This document shows, piece after piece, positions 26,217-38,197 of a DNA stretch of 64,000 nt. Position 1 is the first letter of the stretch, and each line of letters starts with the position of its first letter. This DNA comes from Streptococcus massiliensis DSM 18628 (GTDB lineage: Bacteria > Bacillota > Bacilli > Lactobacillales > Streptococcaceae): contig NZ_KB904376.1 in the NCBI RefSeq assembly GCF_000380065.1, positions 1 to 64,000 on the forward strand, in the 5' to 3' direction. Both the position numbers and the translations under genes were made by a program. Under the pieces are notes generated by a model. That model saw nothing but the letters and a program-made list of their open reading frames with translations. It searched no databases and was not told the origin of the DNA.

Positions 26217-27704
26217 ATGAAGAAAAAAGACAAAATAAGATTAATGGTACCTTTGGCACTCCTGGCACTGTCGCTTGGAGCTTGTAGCTTAACTAAGAGC
26301 AGTACTAGCACAAGTAAAAGTAGTAGCCAAACTAGCCAGACAAGCACTAAGACCGATACGACTAAGTATTTCACAGACCGTGACCAAGATGCGTCATACG
26401 ATGAGGCGTCAGCTACAAAGATCACTTTATCTGGTTCCAGCGCCAAATCTTCTGGCTCTGGAGCAACAGTTGATGGCTCGACAGTAACCATAACAGCGGC
26501 AGGGACTTACGTGATTTCAGGAACGAGTAAAAATGTGCAAATCGTTGTCAAGGCGGGTGATCAAGACAAGGTGCAGATTGTCCTTAATGGTGTGACCATG
26601 ACAGGAACGGACGCGGCCATTGTAGTGGAAAATGCTGATAAAACTTTCTTGACCCTAGCAGAAGGTAGCAAGAACAGTATCTCTGACTCGGCTAGTCACA
26701 AGAACACCGACTACGACGCAGCAATTTATTCCAAGGACGACCTGACGCTCAACGGTTCTGGTAGCTTGACGGTCGAGGGTAATTACGGCAATGCTATTGA
26801 GTCCAATGATGATCTACGGATCACGGGTGGTACCTATACTATTAAAGGATATAAGAATGGTCTTTCTGCCAATGATGCACTGAATATCAAAGATGCTACT
26901 CTCAATATTACGGCGACAGAAGACGCTCTGCACGCAGATAATGACGATGATACCAGCCTTGGCAATCTTTATATTCAGTCTGGTACGATTACGATCAATG
27001 CTGGTGATGACGGCATGCACGCCTCAAATATTGCTCTTATCGACGGCGGAACCATTAAGGTTGAAAAGAGCGAAGAAGCGCTGGAAGGAAAGACGGTTAC
27101 CATTAATGGTGGGGATTTGGATTTGACATCAAATGATGATGGGATCAATGCTTCTGACGGTAGCAGCAGTGAGGGTGGCAATGCACCCGGTCAAGCAAGC
27201 TACGGCGTGAGCCTGACGATTACAGGAGGGAAAATCAAAGTCAATGCCAATGGTGACGGACTGGATTCTAATGGCGATCTGACCATTTCAGGCGGAGAAG
27301 TCTATGTAGATGGCCCAACCGATGGAGGCAATGGTGCTCTTGACTATGACGGTAATGGGACGATTACAGGTGGGACAGTGATGATTGTCGGAAGCAACGG
27401 CATGGCAATGGGCTTCGGCTCAAACTCTAGCCAAGCTTCAATTTTGACCAACGTATCTGGAAGTGCAGGCTCCAAGGTGACGATTACGGATTCGTCTGGT
27501 AAAGAAATCCTCAGCTATACCGCAGCCAAGTCTTTCCAATCAGTTCTAGCTAGCTCGGCGGATATGAAGGATGGCGAGACCTACACTATTACGGTAAATG
27601 GACAATCAACCACAGCAACTGCCAGTCTCTCAACTCAAAGTGGCAATGGTATGGGTGGCGGACCTGGCGGCAACCCAGGCGGGAACGGCGGTCCGAGAGG
27701 CTAA
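26217..27704 (+). CDS. Carbohydrate-binding (Cthe_2159-like) lipoprotein
   Basis: This 495-residue surface lipoprotein has the lipobox LSLGAC with the cysteine near residue 23, then a Ser/Thr/Lys linker. A long right-handed beta-helix built of repeated G-D-G/N-D-D turns follows (SNDDLRI, ADNDDD, GDDGMHA, SNDDGINASDG, GDGLDSNGD). The family includes a pectin-binding Clostridium protein. A glycine/proline-rich tail ends the protein. It follows the DUF4956 gene closely, so the three products probably act together at the surface. I start at the ATG at 26217, where the signal peptide begins. Confidence 0.85.
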   Translation: MKKKDKIRLMVPLALLALSLGACSLTKSSTSTSKSSSQTSQTSTKTDTTKYFTDRDQDASYDEASATKITLSGSSAKSSGSGATVDGSTVTITAAGTYVISGTSKNVQIVVKAGDQDKVQIVLNGVTMTGTDAAIVVENADKTFLTLAEGSKNSISDSASHKNTDYDAAIYSKDDLTLNGSGSLTVEGNYGNAIESNDDLRITGGTYTIKGYKNGLSANDALNIKDATLNITATEDALHADNDDDTSLGNLYIQSGTITINAGDDGMHASNIALIDGGTIKVEKSEEALEGKTVTINGGDLDLTSNDDGINASDGSSSEGGNAPGQASYGVSLTITGGKIKVNANGDGLDSNGDLTISGGEVYVDGPTDGGNGALDYDGNGTITGGTVMIVGSNGMAMGFGSNSSQASILTNVSGSAGSKVTITDSSGKEILSYTAAKSFQSVLASSADMKDGETYTITVNGQSTTATASLSTQSGNGMGGGPGGNPGGNGGPRG

Positions 27705-27718
27705 TAGTAACAGTACAG

Positions 27719-27753
27719 AAACTACAGATTCGTAAAAGATTCTGTAGTTTTTC
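27719..27753 (+). terminator. Intrinsic terminator after the VTC gene set
   Basis: AAACTACAGA / TCTGTAGTTT is a perfect 10-bp stem followed by a T-run. Confidence 0.85.
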
Positions 27754-27849
27754 TTAACAGACGACCTTTTCTAATTGCAAAATGCTTGCTTTTTCTTTTT
27801 TTATGTTAAATTTTTTGGTAAAATGGTACAAAAGCTAAGGAGGTGCTTA

Positions 27850-29022
27850 GTGGATTTAACCAAACGTTTTAATAAAAATTTAGACAAGATTCAGATTTCG
27901 CTTATTCGGCAGTTTGATCAAGCGATTTCAGAAATACCAAATGTGTTGCGTTTGACTCTGGGCGAGCCTGATTTTACAACACCTGAGCATGTAAAAGAGG
28001 CGGCCAAACGAGCTATTGATGCGAATAAAAGTTACTACACAGGCATGAGTGGGCTTTTAGAGTTGCGACAGGCAGCCAGCAATTTTGTCCGTGAAAAGTA
28101 CAACCTCCACTATAATCCTGAAAATGAAGTTTTAGTGACGATTGGGGCGACAGAGGCCTTGTCAGCGACTTTGACGGCAATCTTAGAAAAAGGCGATACA
28201 GTGCTCTTGCCAGCGCCAGCCTATCCGGGCTACGAGCCGATCGTCAATCTAATGGGGGCTGAAATTATTGAGATCGATACGACAGCCAATGCCTTTGTTT
28301 TGACGCCAGAGATGTTAGAAGAGGCGATTTTGGAGCAAGGCGACAAGCTAAAGGCAGTTATTCTTAACTATCCAGCCAACCCAACTGGCGTAACCTACAC
28401 GCGCGAGCAGATGAAGGCTCTGGCAGAGGTGCTGAAAAGGTACGACATTTTTGTCATCTGCGATGAGGTTTACTCTGAACTGACTTATACAGGACAAGCC
28501 CATACATCGCTAGCTGAGTTTTTACCTGAGCAGACAATTGTGGTTAACGGACTTTCCAAGTCTCATGCCATGACTGGTTGGCGCTTGGGCCTGATCTTTG
28601 CACCGGCTGTTTTGACGGCACAGCTGATCAAGAGTCACCAGTATTTGGTTACAGCGGCGAATACCATGACCCAATATGCGGCGATTGAGGCATTAACTGT
28701 TGGGAAAGATGATGCAGAACCGATGAAAAAAGAGTACATCAAGCGGCGAGACTATATCATTGAGCATATGACAGCCTTAGGCTTTGACATCATCAAACCT
28801 GACGGCGCTTTCTATATTTTTGCGAAAATTCCAGACACGCACGAGCAAGATAGTTTTGCATTTTTGAGAGCTCTGGCTAAGGAAAAAGCAGTAGCCTTTA
28901 TCCCTGGTGCGGCCTTTGGACAATACGGCGAAGGCTATGTGAGGGTCTCTTATGCGGCAAGCATGGAGACGATTGAGGAGGCCATGAAGCGTTTGGCAGC
29001 ATTCATGGAGGAGCATGCTTAG
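27850..29022 (+). CDS. Pyridoxal-phosphate aminotransferase (aromatic/aspartate type)
   Basis: This 390-residue class I/II aminotransferase has the PLP lysine in [16 protein letters not shown] (about 236), the aspartate in ICDEVYSEL and the arginine in GYVRVSYA near the C-terminus. It resembles AraT, which sits in front of recO in streptococci. Substrate range is not provable. I choose the GTG at 27850, 6 bases after AAGGAGG. An ATG at 27775 would add 25 unlikely residues ahead of the promoter-like TAAAAT. It overlaps recO by 8 bases. Confidence 0.88.
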   Translation: MDLTKRFNKNLDKIQISLIRQFDQAISEIPNVLRLTLGEPDFTTPEHVKEAAKRAIDANKSYYTGMSGLLELRQAASNFVREKYNLHYNPENEVLVTIGATEALSATLTAILEKGDTVLLPAPAYPGYEPIVNLMGAEIIEIDTTANAFVLTPEMLEEAILEQGDKLKAVILNYPANPTGVTYTREQMKALAEVLKRYDIFVICDEVYSELTYTGQAHTSLAEFLPEQTIVVNGLSKSHAMTGWRLGLIFAPAVLTAQLIKSHQYLVTAANTMTQYAAIEALTVGKDDAEPMKKEYIKRRDYIIEHMTALGFDIIKPDGAFYIFAKIPDTHEQDSFAFLRALAKEKAVAFIPGAAFGQYGEGYVRVSYAASMETIEEAMKRLAAFMEEHA

Positions 29023-29806
29023 ACCGTTTGAAACCAAAGGTTTGGTGCTCTACAACCGCAACTTTCGTGAAGAGGATAAGCTAGTCAAGATCTTTACAGA
29101 GCAGGCAGGCAAACGGATGTTTTTTGTCAAGCATGCAGCAAATTCTAGGCTGGCTTCGGTTATTCAACCATTGATAGTGGCAGATTTGCTTGTTAAGATC
29201 AACGATGAAGGCTTGAGTTATATTGAGGATTACCATAGTGTGGCGACCTTTCCCAAAATTAATCAAGATCTTTTTAAACTCGCTCATGCAACCTACATCG
29301 CAGCTTTAGCTGACGCGAGTATTCATGATAACCAGATAGATCCTGCGCTTTTTGCTTTTTTATCAAAGACTTTGGATCTGATGGAAAAAGGGCTCGATGA
29401 AGCTATTTTGACAAATATTTTTGAAATTCAGATTTTGTCTCGCTTTGGTGTTTCGCTCAATTTTCATGATTGTGTTTTTTGCCACCGAGTTGGTCAACCT
29501 TTTGACTTTTCATTTCGCTATAATGGAGTGATTTGTCCAGAACATTATGGGAAAGATTCACATCGCTGCCACCTTGATCCAAATGTTCCTTACTTGCTAA
29601 ATCAGTTTCAGGCGGTACGATTTGAAGATTTGGAGACCATTTCTCTTCATGACGAGATGAAAGCAAAGCTCCGCCAATTTATCGACCAACTTTACGAAGA
29701 ATATGTAGGGATTCATCTTAAACCCAAAAAGTTTTTAGACTCACTCCAAGATTGGGGACAAATTTTAAAGAAAAATGAGGAACAAAATGAAACGAATAGC
29801 CATTGA
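29015..29806 (+). CDS. recO: DNA repair protein RecO
   Basis: A 263-residue recombination mediator that with RecR loads RecA on SSB-coated DNA. The N-terminal OB fold ([20 protein letters not shown]) and the zinc-binding-like CVFC…CPEH cluster near residues 152-172 are visible. It overlaps the aminotransferase gene and the start of plsX, so the genes are likely coupled. Confidence 0.93.
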   Translation: MLRPFETKGLVLYNRNFREEDKLVKIFTEQAGKRMFFVKHAANSRLASVIQPLIVADLLVKINDEGLSYIEDYHSVATFPKINQDLFKLAHATYIAALADASIHDNQIDPALFAFLSKTLDLMEKGLDEAILTNIFEIQILSRFGVSLNFHDCVFCHRVGQPFDFSFRYNGVICPEHYGKDSHRCHLDPNVPYLLNQFQAVRFEDLETISLHDEMKAKLRQFIDQLYEEYVGIHLKPKKFLDSLQDWGQILKKNEEQNETNSH

Positions 29807-30788
29807 TGCTATGGGTGGGGACAATGCTCCCCAAGCAGTCATTCAGGGTGTGAACCAAGCTCTGAAAGATTTTGACGATATAGAAATCCAGCTTTATGGA
29901 GATGAAGCGAAGATCAACCCGCTTTTAGAAATGAATAATCGTGTGAGCATTATCCATACCGAGGAGAAAATCACCTATGATGATGAGCCTGCGAAAGCTA
30001 TTCGTCGTAAAAAGGATGCTAGTATGGTGCTGGCAGCAAAGGCCGTCAAGGATGGTCAGGCAGATGCTCTCTTTTCGGCTGGGAACACCGGAGCTTTGCT
30101 CGCCGCAGGATTCTTCATCGTGGGGCGAATCAAAAATATTGATCGTCCAGGTTTGATGTCAACCTTGCCAACCATTGACGGCAAAGGCTTTGATATGATG
30201 GACTTGGGCGCTAATGCAGAAAATACGGCACATCATCTCTATCAGTATGCGATTATGGGTTCTTTCTACGCCCAGCATGTCCGTGGGGTGGCTAAACCTC
30301 GCATTGGTCTGCTTAATAATGGTACCGAGGAAAGTAAAGGCGATCCATTGCGGAAAGAAGCCTTTGAACTACTTGCGGCGGATTCTAATCTCAATTTTAT
30401 CGGTAATGTCGAAGCGCGTGATCTCATGTCTGGTGTGGCAGATGTGGTTGTTACGGACGGATTTACTGGAAATGCAGTGCTGAAAACAATGGAGGGAACG
30501 GCTATTGGAATCATGAGCCAGCTCAAACAAACGGTGCTAGCTGGTGGTTTCAAGGCCAAGCTAGGAGCCTTGCTTTTGAAGAAGGATCTTAAAAAGCTAA
30601 AGAGCTCGCTTGATTATTCCGATGCGGGTGGGGCTGTTCTCTTAGGTCTCAAAGCGCCCGTTGTCAAAGCGCATGGTTCAAGTGATGCCAAGGCGATTTA
30701 CAGCACTATCCGCCAAATTCGTTCCATGCTCGATAGTGACTTAGTTGAAAAGTCTGTTCAAGAATTTGAAAGACTAAAAAACGACTAA
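29787..30788 (+). CDS. plsX: Phosphate acyltransferase PlsX
   Basis: This 333-residue enzyme converts acyl-ACP to acyl-phosphate for phospholipid synthesis. The N-terminal motif [12 protein letters not shown] and [15 protein letters not shown] near 97 are characteristic. An ATG at 29775 would add four residues. I prefer 29787, which has GAGGA 5 bases upstream and the family start. acpP, which provides its substrate carrier, follows. Confidence 0.95.
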   Translation: MKRIAIDAMGGDNAPQAVIQGVNQALKDFDDIEIQLYGDEAKINPLLEMNNRVSIIHTEEKITYDDEPAKAIRRKKDASMVLAAKAVKDGQADALFSAGNTGALLAAGFFIVGRIKNIDRPGLMSTLPTIDGKGFDMMDLGANAENTAHHLYQYAIMGSFYAQHVRGVAKPRIGLLNNGTEESKGDPLRKEAFELLAADSNLNFIGNVEARDLMSGVADVVVTDGFTGNAVLKTMEGTAIGIMSQLKQTVLAGGFKAKLGALLLKKDLKKLKSSLDYSDAGGAVLLGLKAPVVKAHGSSDAKAIYSTIRQIRSMLDSDLVEKSVQEFERLKND

Positions 30789-30866
30789 CATTTATATTTC
30801 TGTTTATACATTCTCACAAACAAGTCTTGGACAAAGCTTGTCATTGCACATTAAAGGAGAAAAAAG

Positions 30867-31106
30867 ATGACTAAAGAAGAAATTTATAACCGTGTTGAAG
30901 TTCTCATCAAGGAACGTCAGAGTGACCTAGTAGTTACTCCTACTTTGCGCATCAAAGAAGATTTAAACGCTGACTCTGTGGACTTAATGGAGTTTATCAT
31001 TGCCTTAGAAGACGAATTTCAGATTGATATTCCAGACCCTGAAGCGGACACTCTTGTTACTTTGCAAGATGTGGTGGACTATGTGGCAGGAAAATTAGAA
31101 GGATAA
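30867..31106 (+). CDS. acpP: Acyl carrier protein
   Basis: A 79-residue acidic four-helix carrier. The phosphopantetheine serine is Ser37 in NADSVDLMEF, a variant of the common DSL motif. It lies behind plsX, as in other streptococci, where a second ACP normally sits in the fab cluster. AAGGAG precedes the ATG. Confidence 0.93.
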   Translation: MTKEEIYNRVEVLIKERQSDLVVTPTLRIKEDLNADSVDLMEFIIALEDEFQIDIPDPEADTLVTLQDVVDYVAGKLEG

Positions 31107-31119
31107 AATAGGAAAAGAG

Positions 31120-31143
31120 AACCTGAGCTAAGCTCGGGTTTTA
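31120..31143 (+). terminator. Intrinsic terminator after acpP
   Basis: AACCTGAGC / GCTCGGGTT with a TAA loop and a short T-rich tail. Confidence 0.8.
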
Positions 31144-31155
31144 TTGTTCGGATTT
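31143..31155 (-). promoter_or_regulatory. PurBox (PurR site) upstream of purC
   Basis: Read on the minus strand, the bases are AAATCCGAACAAT, a full match to the PurBox consensus AWWWCCGAACWWT. In lactococci and streptococci PurR binds such boxes and controls pur genes in response to PRPP. A weaker copy may lie at 31186-31198, with 3 mismatches. Confidence 0.75.
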
Positions 31156-31201
31156 TTGTCATAACTTTCTAGAAGAACAAGGAGTAACATTCGATTATTT
31201 C

Positions 31202-31230
31202 TTGATTTAAAAATACTTGTATGCTAGAAT
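31202..31230 (+). promoter_or_regulatory. Promoter of the purine operon
   Basis: TTGATT at 31202-31207 and TAGAAT at 31225-31230 are 17 bases apart, with the extended -10 TATGC directly ahead. It is about 47 bases downstream of the PurBox. Confidence 0.8.
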
Positions 31231-31262
31231 AATTGTATAATAAGCGGAAAGGCGAACGATTA

Positions 31263-31970
31263 ATGAAAAAAGAACGTATTTATTCAGGAAAAGCCAAGGA
31301 TATTTTCAGCACAGAAGATGAAAATACGATTGTTTCGGTATATAAGGACCAGGCGACAGCCTTTAATGGTGTGAAAAAGGAGAGAATTGTGGGCAAGGGT
31401 GTCCTCAACAATCAGATTTCCTCCTTTATTTTTGAAAAGTTGAATGCGGCTGGTGTGGCAACTCATTTTATCGAAAAATTGTCTGACACAGAGCAGTTGA
31501 ATAAAAAGGTAAAGATTATTCCGCTGGAAGTCGTGCTGCGCAACTACACGGCGGGTTCTTTTTCCGAGCGTTTTGGGCTGGAAGAAGGGCTTAAAATGGA
31601 GACGCCAATCGTGGAATTTTACTATAAAAATGACGACTTGGATGACCCTTTTATCAACGACGAGCATGTGCGCTTCTTGAACATTGCGGATGAGGAGCAG
31701 ATTGCCTTTCTAAAAGAGGAAACACGGCGCATCAATCTTCTTTTGACCGACTGGTTCCAGCAAATCGGGCTGACCTTGATTGATTTTAAGCTGGAATTTG
31801 GCTTTGACAAGGACGGCAAGATTATTCTGGCGGATGAATTTTCGCCTGATAATTGTCGCTTGTGGGATGCGGACGGCAATCACATGGATAAAGATGTTTT
31901 TCGTCGTGGTCTGGGTGATTTGACAGATGTGTACGAGTTGGTTTGGGAAAAGTTACAGGCGCTGAAGTAG
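31263..31970 (+). CDS. purC: Phosphoribosylaminoimidazole-succinocarboxamide synthase
   Basis: SAICAR synthase, 235 residues, joins aspartate to CAIR in purine synthesis. The ATP/substrate motifs are YSGKAKDIF near the start, NYTAGSF near 89 and [11 protein letters not shown] with DEFSPD near 180-197. I start at the ATG at 31263, because an upstream in-frame start at 31233 lies inside the likely transcript start region. It is the first gene of purC-L-F-M-N-H. Confidence 0.96.
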   Translation: MKKERIYSGKAKDIFSTEDENTIVSVYKDQATAFNGVKKERIVGKGVLNNQISSFIFEKLNAAGVATHFIEKLSDTEQLNKKVKIIPLEVVLRNYTAGSFSERFGLEEGLKMETPIVEFYYKNDDLDDPFINDEHVRFLNIADEEQIAFLKEETRRINLLLTDWFQQIGLTLIDFKLEFGFDKDGKIILADEFSPDNCRLWDADGNHMDKDVFRRGLGDLTDVYELVWEKLQALK

Positions 31971-31987
31971 ATAGAGGAAAAAGTAAA

Positions 31988-34900
31988 ATGGATAAACGGA
32001 TTTTCGTTGAAAAAAAGGCGGATTTTCAGGTCAAGGTAGAGAGTTTGCTTGCAGAATTGCAGCATCATTTGCAGTTGGCTAGCTTGAAAGAATTGCGACT
32101 GGTGCAGGTTTATGATGTTTTTCATCTGGAAGAGGAGCTTTTGGCGCAGGCTGAAAAGCATATTTTTGCGGAGCAAGTGACGGACACGCTTCTGTCTGCT
32201 CAAGAAGTAGCAGCGGCTTTGACAGAGTATCAGTTCTTTGCGATTGAGGCTTTGCCGGGGCAATTTGACCAGCGCTCAGCCAGCAGTCAGGAAGCTCTCT
32301 TTTTGCTGGGGGCAGGCTCAGACGTAGTGGTCAAGACCGCTCAGCTCTACTTGGTCAATCAAGATGTGACCGAGTCTGATCTTGCTGCCATGAAAAAATA
32401 CCTGCTCAATCCAGTGGATTCACGGTTTAAGGATATTGAAAAGCCCCTGGGCTTGGAGCGATTTTCTCAGTCTGACAAGACCATTCCAGTCTTGGACTTT
32501 TTTGCCAGCTATACCGAGTCTGATTTTGCTGACTATAAGCAGGAGCAGGGGTTGGCTATGGAAGTGGCAGACTTGCTCTTCATTCAGGATTATTTCAAGT
32601 CTTTGGGGCGCTTTCCGACTGAAACTGAGCTGAAAGTGCTGGATACCTACTGGTCCGACCACTGTCGGCACACGACTTTTGAGACAGAGTTGCGGGGAAT
32701 TGACTTTTCTGCATCGAAATTTAAGGAACAGTTGCAGGCGACCTATGATAAATATCTTGCCATGCGGGACGAATTGGGGCGCAGCGCAAAGCCGCAAACG
32801 CTCATGGATATGGCGACGATTTTTGGGCGTTATGAGCGTGCCAAGGGACGCTTGGACGACCTAGAAGTGTCCGATGAAATCAACGCTTGCTCGGTTGAAA
32901 TTGAAGTTGATGTCAACGGCGTCAAAGAGCCTTGGCTGCTCATGTTTAAAAACGAAACCCATAATCATCCGACCGAAATCGAGCCTTTTGGTGGGGCTGC
33001 GACCTGTATCGGTGGCGCCATTCGTGACCCCTTGTCAGGGCGTTCTTACGTTTATCAAGCCATGCGGATTTCGGGTGCGGGCGATATTACGCAGGCACTT
33101 TCTGACACACGGGCAGGGAAATTGCCGCAGCAGGTCATTTCGAGAACAGCCGCCCACGGTTATTCTTCCTATGGAAATCAAATCGGGCTAGCGACAACTT
33201 ATGTCAAAGAGTATTTCCACCCAGGCTTTGTGGCCAAGCGTATGGAGCTGGGGGCAGTTGTCGGGGCAGCGCCTAAGGAAAATGTTGTTCGCGAAAAGCC
33301 TGAGGCAGGAGACGTCATTATCCTGCTCGGTGGAAAAACGGGGCGCGACGGTGTTGGCGGCGCGACGGGCTCATCCAAGGTGCAGACAGTCGAATCTGTA
33401 GAAACGGCTGGCGCTGAGGTGCAAAAAGGGAATGCTATCGAGGAGCGGAAAATTCAGCGTCTCTTTAGAGACAAGGCAGTGACCCGTCTTATCAAGAAGT
33501 CCAATGACTTTGGAGCTGGCGGGGTCTGTGTTGCTATCGGTGAGCTGGCAGACGGTTTAGAGATTGATTTGGACAAGGTTCCGCTCAAGTATCAGGGGCT
33601 CAATGGTACTGAAATTGCCATTTCTGAGTCGCAAGAGCGCATGGCGGTCGTTGTGCGTCCAGCAGATGTGGAAGCCTTTATCGCAGCAGCAGCCAAGGAA
33701 AACCTGCTGGCAGTGGTTGTAGCGACGGTGACAGAAAAAGCAAACCTAGTTATGCGTTGGAATGGTGAGACGATTGTGGATATTGAGCGTGCCTTCCTTG
33801 ATACCAATGGCGTGCGCGTGGTTGTGGATGCGACGGTTATTGACGATGAGGAAAGTTCACTAAAAGAGCTGAGCACCTCTGAAGCGACCCTTGAAGCAGA
33901 CCTTAAGGGCTTACTTTCTCAGCTCAATCACACTAGCCAAAAAGGCTTGCAGACTATTTTTGATAGCTCGGTGGGGCGCTCTACCGTTAATCAACCAATC
34001 GGTGGACGTTATCAAATCACACCAGCCGAAAGTTCGGTGCAAAAATTGCCTGTTGAGCATGGCGTGACCGAGACCGTTTCGGTTATGGCGCAGGGTTATC
34101 AGCCTGACGTGGCGGCTTGGTCGCCTTACCACGGTGCGGCTTACGCTGTCATCGAAGCCACTAGCCGCTTGGTTGCGACGGGCTCTAACTGGCAGCAAGC
34201 GCGCTTTTCTTACCAAGAATATTTCGAGCGCATGGATAAAAAAGCAGAGCGCTTCGGCAAGCCCGTGGCAGCACTCTTGGGCTCGATTGAGGCGCAAATT
34301 CAGCTGGGGCTGCCGTCTATCGGCGGGAAAGACTCCATGAGCGGGACTTTTGAAGAATTAACCGTGCCACCGACCTTGGTTGCTTTTGGCGTGACGACTT
34401 CGACGGTTGACCGTATCTTGTCACCAGAGTTTAAGGCGGCTGGAGAAAATATCTACTATCTGGCAGGACAAGCCCTGTCAGCAGACATTGACTACGACTT
34501 GATAAAATCCAACTTTGAAACCTTTAGTCGCTTGCAGCAGGAGCACAGCATTACGGCGAGCGCTGCTGTCAAATATGGTGGCTTGGCTGAAAGCCTCGCT
34601 CTCATGAGCTTTGGAAATCATATCGGTGCCCGGGTGCAGGTGGATAATGTATCCACACTTTTACAAGCGCAGCTAGGTGGTTTTGTCTTTACCAGTCCAG
34701 AAGAAATTGCTGGCGCGGTTAAGCTGGGACAAACGACAGAGCAGTTTGATTTGCTGATCAACGATGTCCGTCTCAGCGGACAGGACTTGCTGGCAAGTTT
34801 TGAAGGAGCCTTGAGCGATATTTATCCGACAGAATTTAAGCAAGAAAGTGTGATTGAGGAAGTACCTCAGGTGGCAACTGAAGTGGCGCAAAGAGCGCCT

Positions 34901-35713
34901 GAACAAGTAGACCAGCCTTTGGTCTACATCCCAGTCTTTCCGGGAACCAACTCCGAGTACGACTCAGCTAAGGCTTTTGAGGAAGCAGGCGCCAAGGTCA
35001 ACTTAGTACCCTTTGTGACTTTGGACGCGGCAGCGATTGAGGCTTCAGTAGCAGAAATGGTTACCCAAATCAGCCAAGCGCAGATTATTTTCTTTGCGGG
35101 TGGCTTCTCAGCGGCAGATGAGCCAGACGGCTCAGCCAAGTTCATCGTCAATATCTTGCTCAATGAGCGGGTGAAAACGGCGATTGACAGCTTCATTGCG
35201 CGGGGTGGACTCATCATCGGTATCTGTAATGGTTTCCAAGCCTTAGTCAAATCAGGGCTCCTGCCTTATGGTAATTTTGAAGAAGCAGGCGCGACCAGTC
35301 CAACGCTCTTTTACAATGATGCCAACCAGCACGTTGCTAAAATGGTTGAAACCCGCATTGCCAACAACAATTCGCCTTGGTTGTCGGCTGTGGAGGTCGG
35401 AGACATTCATACCATTCCAGTTTCGCACGGCGAAGGGAAATTTGTTGTGACGCCAGAGGAATTTGCAGAACTCCGTGACAATGGTCAAATTTTCAGCCAA
35501 TATGTGGATTTTACTGGGCAAGCAAGCATGGACAGCCGCTACAATCCCAACGGCTCGCTCTACGCTATCGAGGGTATTAGCAGTAAAAACGGTCAGATTA
35601 TCGGGAAAATGGGGCATTCTGAGCGTTACGAAGACGGTTTATTTAAGAACATTCCAGGGGTCAAAGACCAAGGGCTATTCCGCAGCGCGGTCGAGTATTT
35701 CACTGGAAAATAA
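31988..35713 (+). CDS. purL: Phosphoribosylformylglycinamidine synthase, large single-chain form
   Basis: FGAM synthase of 1241 residues. It has the N-terminal linker, the two AIR-synthase-like halves (motif [20 protein letters not shown] near 325) and a C-terminal glutaminase domain with nucleophile cysteine in [11 protein letters not shown] and a later histidine-glutamate (PVSHGEGKF). The single-chain form is used here rather than the PurSQL three-part form of Bacillus. It begins 17 bases after purC. Confidence 0.96.
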   Translation: MDKRIFVEKKADFQVKVESLLAELQHHLQLASLKELRLVQVYDVFHLEEELLAQAEKHIFAEQVTDTLLSAQEVAAALTEYQFFAIEALPGQFDQRSASSQEALFLLGAGSDVVVKTAQLYLVNQDVTESDLAAMKKYLLNPVDSRFKDIEKPLGLERFSQSDKTIPVLDFFASYTESDFADYKQEQGLAMEVADLLFIQDYFKSLGRFPTETELKVLDTYWSDHCRHTTFETELRGIDFSASKFKEQLQATYDKYLAMRDELGRSAKPQTLMDMATIFGRYERAKGRLDDLEVSDEINACSVEIEVDVNGVKEPWLLMFKNETHNHPTEIEPFGGAATCIGGAIRDPLSGRSYVYQAMRISGAGDITQALSDTRAGKLPQQVISRTAAHGYSSYGNQIGLATTYVKEYFHPGFVAKRMELGAVVGAAPKENVVREKPEAGDVIILLGGKTGRDGVGGATGSSKVQTVESVETAGAEVQKGNAIEERKIQRLFRDKAVTRLIKKSNDFGAGGVCVAIGELADGLEIDLDKVPLKYQGLNGTEIAISESQERMAVVVRPADVEAFIAAAAKENLLAVVVATVTEKANLVMRWNGETIVDIERAFLDTNGVRVVVDATVIDDEESSLKELSTSEATLEADLKGLLSQLNHTSQKGLQTIFDSSVGRSTVNQPIGGRYQITPAESSVQKLPVEHGVTETVSVMAQGYQPDVAAWSPYHGAAYAVIEATSRLVATGSNWQQARFSYQEYFERMDKKAERFGKPVAALLGSIEAQIQLGLPSIGGKDSMSGTFEELTVPPTLVAFGVTTSTVDRILSPEFKAAGENIYYLAGQALSADIDYDLIKSNFETFSRLQQEHSITASAAVKYGGLAESLALMSFGNHIGARVQVDNVSTLLQAQLGGFVFTSPEEIAGAVKLGQTTEQFDLLINDVRLSGQDLLASFEGALSDIYPTEFKQESVIEEVPQVATEVAQRAPEQVDQPLVYIPVFPGTNSEYDSAKAFEEAGAKVNLVPFVTLDAAAIEASVAEMVTQISQAQIIFFAGGFSAADEPDGSAKFIVNILLNERVKTAIDSFIARGGLIIGICNGFQALVKSGLLPYGNFEEAGATSPTLFYNDANQHVAKMVETRIANNNSPWLSAVEVGDIHTIPVSHGEGKFVVTPEEFAELRDNGQIFSQYVDFTGQASMDSRYNPNGSLYAIEGISSKNGQIIGKMGHSERYEDGLFKNIPGVKDQGLFRSAVEYFTGK

Positions 35714-35724
35714 GAGGAAAAAAA

Positions 35725-37164
35725 TTGACATATGAAGTAAAATCTCTCAATGAAGAGTGCGGTTTGTTTGGGATTTGGGGTCATCCGCAAGCTGCTCAAG
35801 TGACTTATTTCGGGCTCCACAGTCTGCAACACCGCGGGCAAGAAGGGGCAGGTATTCTCTCCAACGACCAAGGAAAGCTCAAGCGCTACCGCGATTTGGG
35901 CTTGGTAGCAGAGGTTTTTAAAAATCCCAGCGACTTGGAAAGTTTGACGGGGCAAGCAGCGATTGGGCATGTTCGCTATGCGACTGCTGGCGGTGCTTCA
36001 ATCAATAATGTCCAGCCCTTTCTCTTTGACTTTTACGACATGCAGCTGGGCTTGGCGCACAATGGCAATCTGACCAATACCCAAACCCTCAAGCGAGAAT
36101 TGGAAGAGCAGGGAGCGATTTTTTCCAGCTCCTCGGATACGGAAATTCTCATGCATCTGATTCGCCGCAGCAAAAAAGCGACTTTTCTGGATAAGCTAAA
36201 GGAGGCTCTGAGCACGGTCAAGGGCGGCTTTGCCTATCTGGTCATGACGGAGGACAAGCTCTATGCGGCGCTTGACCCCAATGGTTTTCGTCCCTTGTCT
36301 ATCGGGCGGATGAAAAATGGTGCTTGGGTTGTGTCCAGCGAAACCTGTGCCTTTGAAGTAGTTGGTGCCGAGTGGGTCAGAGATGTGCAGCCGGGCGAGG
36401 TCATTATCATTGACGATGCGGGCATCACCTACGACCACTACACGACGGACACCCAGCTATCTATTTGCTCCATGGAGTATGTCTACTTTGCGCGGCCTGA
36501 CAGCGTCATCAATGGGGTCAATGTCCATGCGGCGCGCAAGCGCATGGGGCGCAGGCTCGCTCAAGAATTTCAGCACGAGGCAGATATCGTTGTCGGCGTG
36601 CCCAATTCCTCTCTGTCAGCGGCGTCAGGCTTTTCTGAGGAATCGGGTCTGCCCAACGAAATGGGACTTATCAAAAATCAATACATCCAGCGGACCTTTA
36701 TCCAGCCGACCCAAGAATTACGGGAGCAAGGCGTGCGGATGAAGCTGTCGGCTGTGTCCAGTATTGTCAAGGGCAAGCGCGTGGTCATGGTGGATGATTC
36801 GATTGTTCGCGGAACGACCAGTCGGCGGATTGTCCAGCTGTTGCGCGATGCGGGAGCGGCAGAAGTTCATGTGGCTATCGGTAGCCCAGAGCTTAAATAT
36901 CCATGTTTTTATGGGATTGACATTCAAAATCGGCGCGAGTTGATTTCAGCCAATCACAGCGTGGAGGAAGTCTGCGAGATTATCGGGGCAGACAGCCTGA
37001 CCTATCTTTCGCTGGAAGGCTTGATTGAGTCGGTAGGCATTGACACGGATGCCCCTAACGGCGGGCTCTGCGTTGCCTACTTTGACGGCTGCTATCCAAC
37101 GCCTCTTTACGATTACGAAGAGCGCTATCTGGAAAGTTTGAAAGAAAAGACCAGCTTTTATTAA
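35725..37164 (+). CDS. purF: Amidophosphoribosyltransferase, TTG start
   Basis: PurF, 479 residues, makes phosphoribosylamine from PRPP and glutamine. A propeptide of about 11 residues precedes the N-terminal catalytic cysteine ([10 protein letters not shown]), as in self-processed PurF proteins. The PRPP-binding motif [14 protein letters not shown] is near 355. The frame lacks an ATG near the start; the TTG at 35725 has AGAGGA about 6 bases upstream. Confidence 0.95.
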   Translation: MTYEVKSLNEECGLFGIWGHPQAAQVTYFGLHSLQHRGQEGAGILSNDQGKLKRYRDLGLVAEVFKNPSDLESLTGQAAIGHVRYATAGGASINNVQPFLFDFYDMQLGLAHNGNLTNTQTLKRELEEQGAIFSSSSDTEILMHLIRRSKKATFLDKLKEALSTVKGGFAYLVMTEDKLYAALDPNGFRPLSIGRMKNGAWVVSSETCAFEVVGAEWVRDVQPGEVIIIDDAGITYDHYTTDTQLSICSMEYVYFARPDSVINGVNVHAARKRMGRRLAQEFQHEADIVVGVPNSSLSAASGFSEESGLPNEMGLIKNQYIQRTFIQPTQELREQGVRMKLSAVSSIVKGKRVVMVDDSIVRGTTSRRIVQLLRDAGAAEVHVAIGSPELKYPCFYGIDIQNRRELISANHSVEEVCEIIGADSLTYLSLEGLIESVGIDTDAPNGGLCVAYFDGCYPTPLYDYEERYLESLKEKTSFY

Positions 37165-37177
37165 AAAGGAGAAAATC

Positions 37178-38197
37178 ATGTCAAAAAATGCTTATGCCCA
37201 ATCGGGAGTAGATGTCGAAGCGGGCTATGAAGTGGTGGAGCGCATCAAAAAGCACGTAAAAAAAACTGAGCGGCTCGGTGTCATGGGGGCTCTCGGTGGC
37301 TTTGGTGGAATGTTTGATTTGACCGAGCTTGATGTCAAAGAACCCGTTCTCATCAGCGGAACGGACGGCGTTGGCACCAAGCTCATGCTGGCTATCCAGT
37401 ATGACAAGCACGATACGATTGGACAGGACTGCGTGGCCATGTGTGTCAATGATATTGTAGCGGCAGGCGCGGAGCCTCTCTATTTTCTGGACTATATCGC
37501 GACAGGCAAAAACGAGCCAGAAAAGCTGGAGCAGGTTGTCAAGGGTGTCGCAGACGGTTGCTTAGAAGCAGGTGCTGGGCTTATCGGTGGCGAAACGGCA
37601 GAAATGCCTGGTATGTACGGCGAAGACGATTATGACTTGGCTGGCTTTGCGGTCGGCGTCGCTGAAAAATCACAAATTATCGACGGCAGCAAGGTAGCGG
37701 CTGGTGATGTTCTCTTGGGGCTCGCCTCTAGTGGGATTCACTCCAATGGTTATTCCTTGGTGCGGCGCGTGTTTGAGGATTACACAGGCGACGAGATTTT
37801 GCCAGAGCTAGGCGGCAAGGCGCTCAAGGACGTATTGTTAGAGCCGACACGCATTTATGTGCAAGCTCTCCTGCCTCTTATCAAGCAAAATCTGCTCCAC
37901 GGCATTGCCCACATCACAGGCGGTGGCTTTGTGGAAAATGTCCCTCGCATGTTTGCGGACAATTTAGCAGCGGAAATCGAAGAAGACAAAATCCCGGTTT
38001 TACCGATTTTTCAAGCCTTGGAAAAATATGGCAACATCCCTCATGACCAAATGTTTGAAATTTTCAATATGGGATTGGGCATGATTTTGGCAGTGGCTCC
38101 TGAAAATGTTGAAGCCGTCAAAGCCCTGCTGGACGAAGAAGTCTATGAAATCGGGCGGATCATTCTCAAAGAAGAGCAAAGCGTGGTGTTCAAATGA
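37178..38197 (+). CDS. purM: Phosphoribosylformylglycinamidine cyclo-ligase
   Basis: AIR synthase of 339 residues with the N-terminal [12 protein letters not shown] and [14 protein letters not shown] motifs and a C-terminal half containing [19 protein letters not shown] precedes the ATG. It overlaps purN by 4 bases. Confidence 0.96.
   Translation: MSKNAYAQSGVDVEAGYEVVERIKKHVKKTERLGVMGALGGFGGMFDLTELDVKEPVLISGTDGVGTKLMLAIQYDKHDTIGQDCVAMCVNDIVAAGAEPLYFLDYIATGKNEPEKLEQVVKGVADGCLEAGAGLIGGETAEMPGMYGEDDYDLAGFAVGVAEKSQIIDGSKVAAGDVLLGLASSGIHSNGYSLVRRVFEDYTGDEILPELGGKALKDVLLEPTRIYVQALLPLIKQNLLHGIAHITGGGFVENVPRMFADNLAAEIEEDKIPVLPIFQALEKYGNIPHDQMFEIFNMGLGMILAVAPENVEAVKALLDEEVYEIGRIILKEEQSVVFK

Noticed and set aside
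31186-31198. Second PurBox
   Set aside because: Three of 13 positions mismatch the consensus and the spacing to the first box is not the usual pair distance.
33592-33876. Minus-strand open frame of 94 codons inside purL
   Set aside because: It is fully inside purL on the opposite strand, has no ribosome site or recognisable protein content, and follows from the codon bias of purL. Many similar frames (for example 6768-7247, 13910-14278, 34297-33911) were dropped for the same reason.
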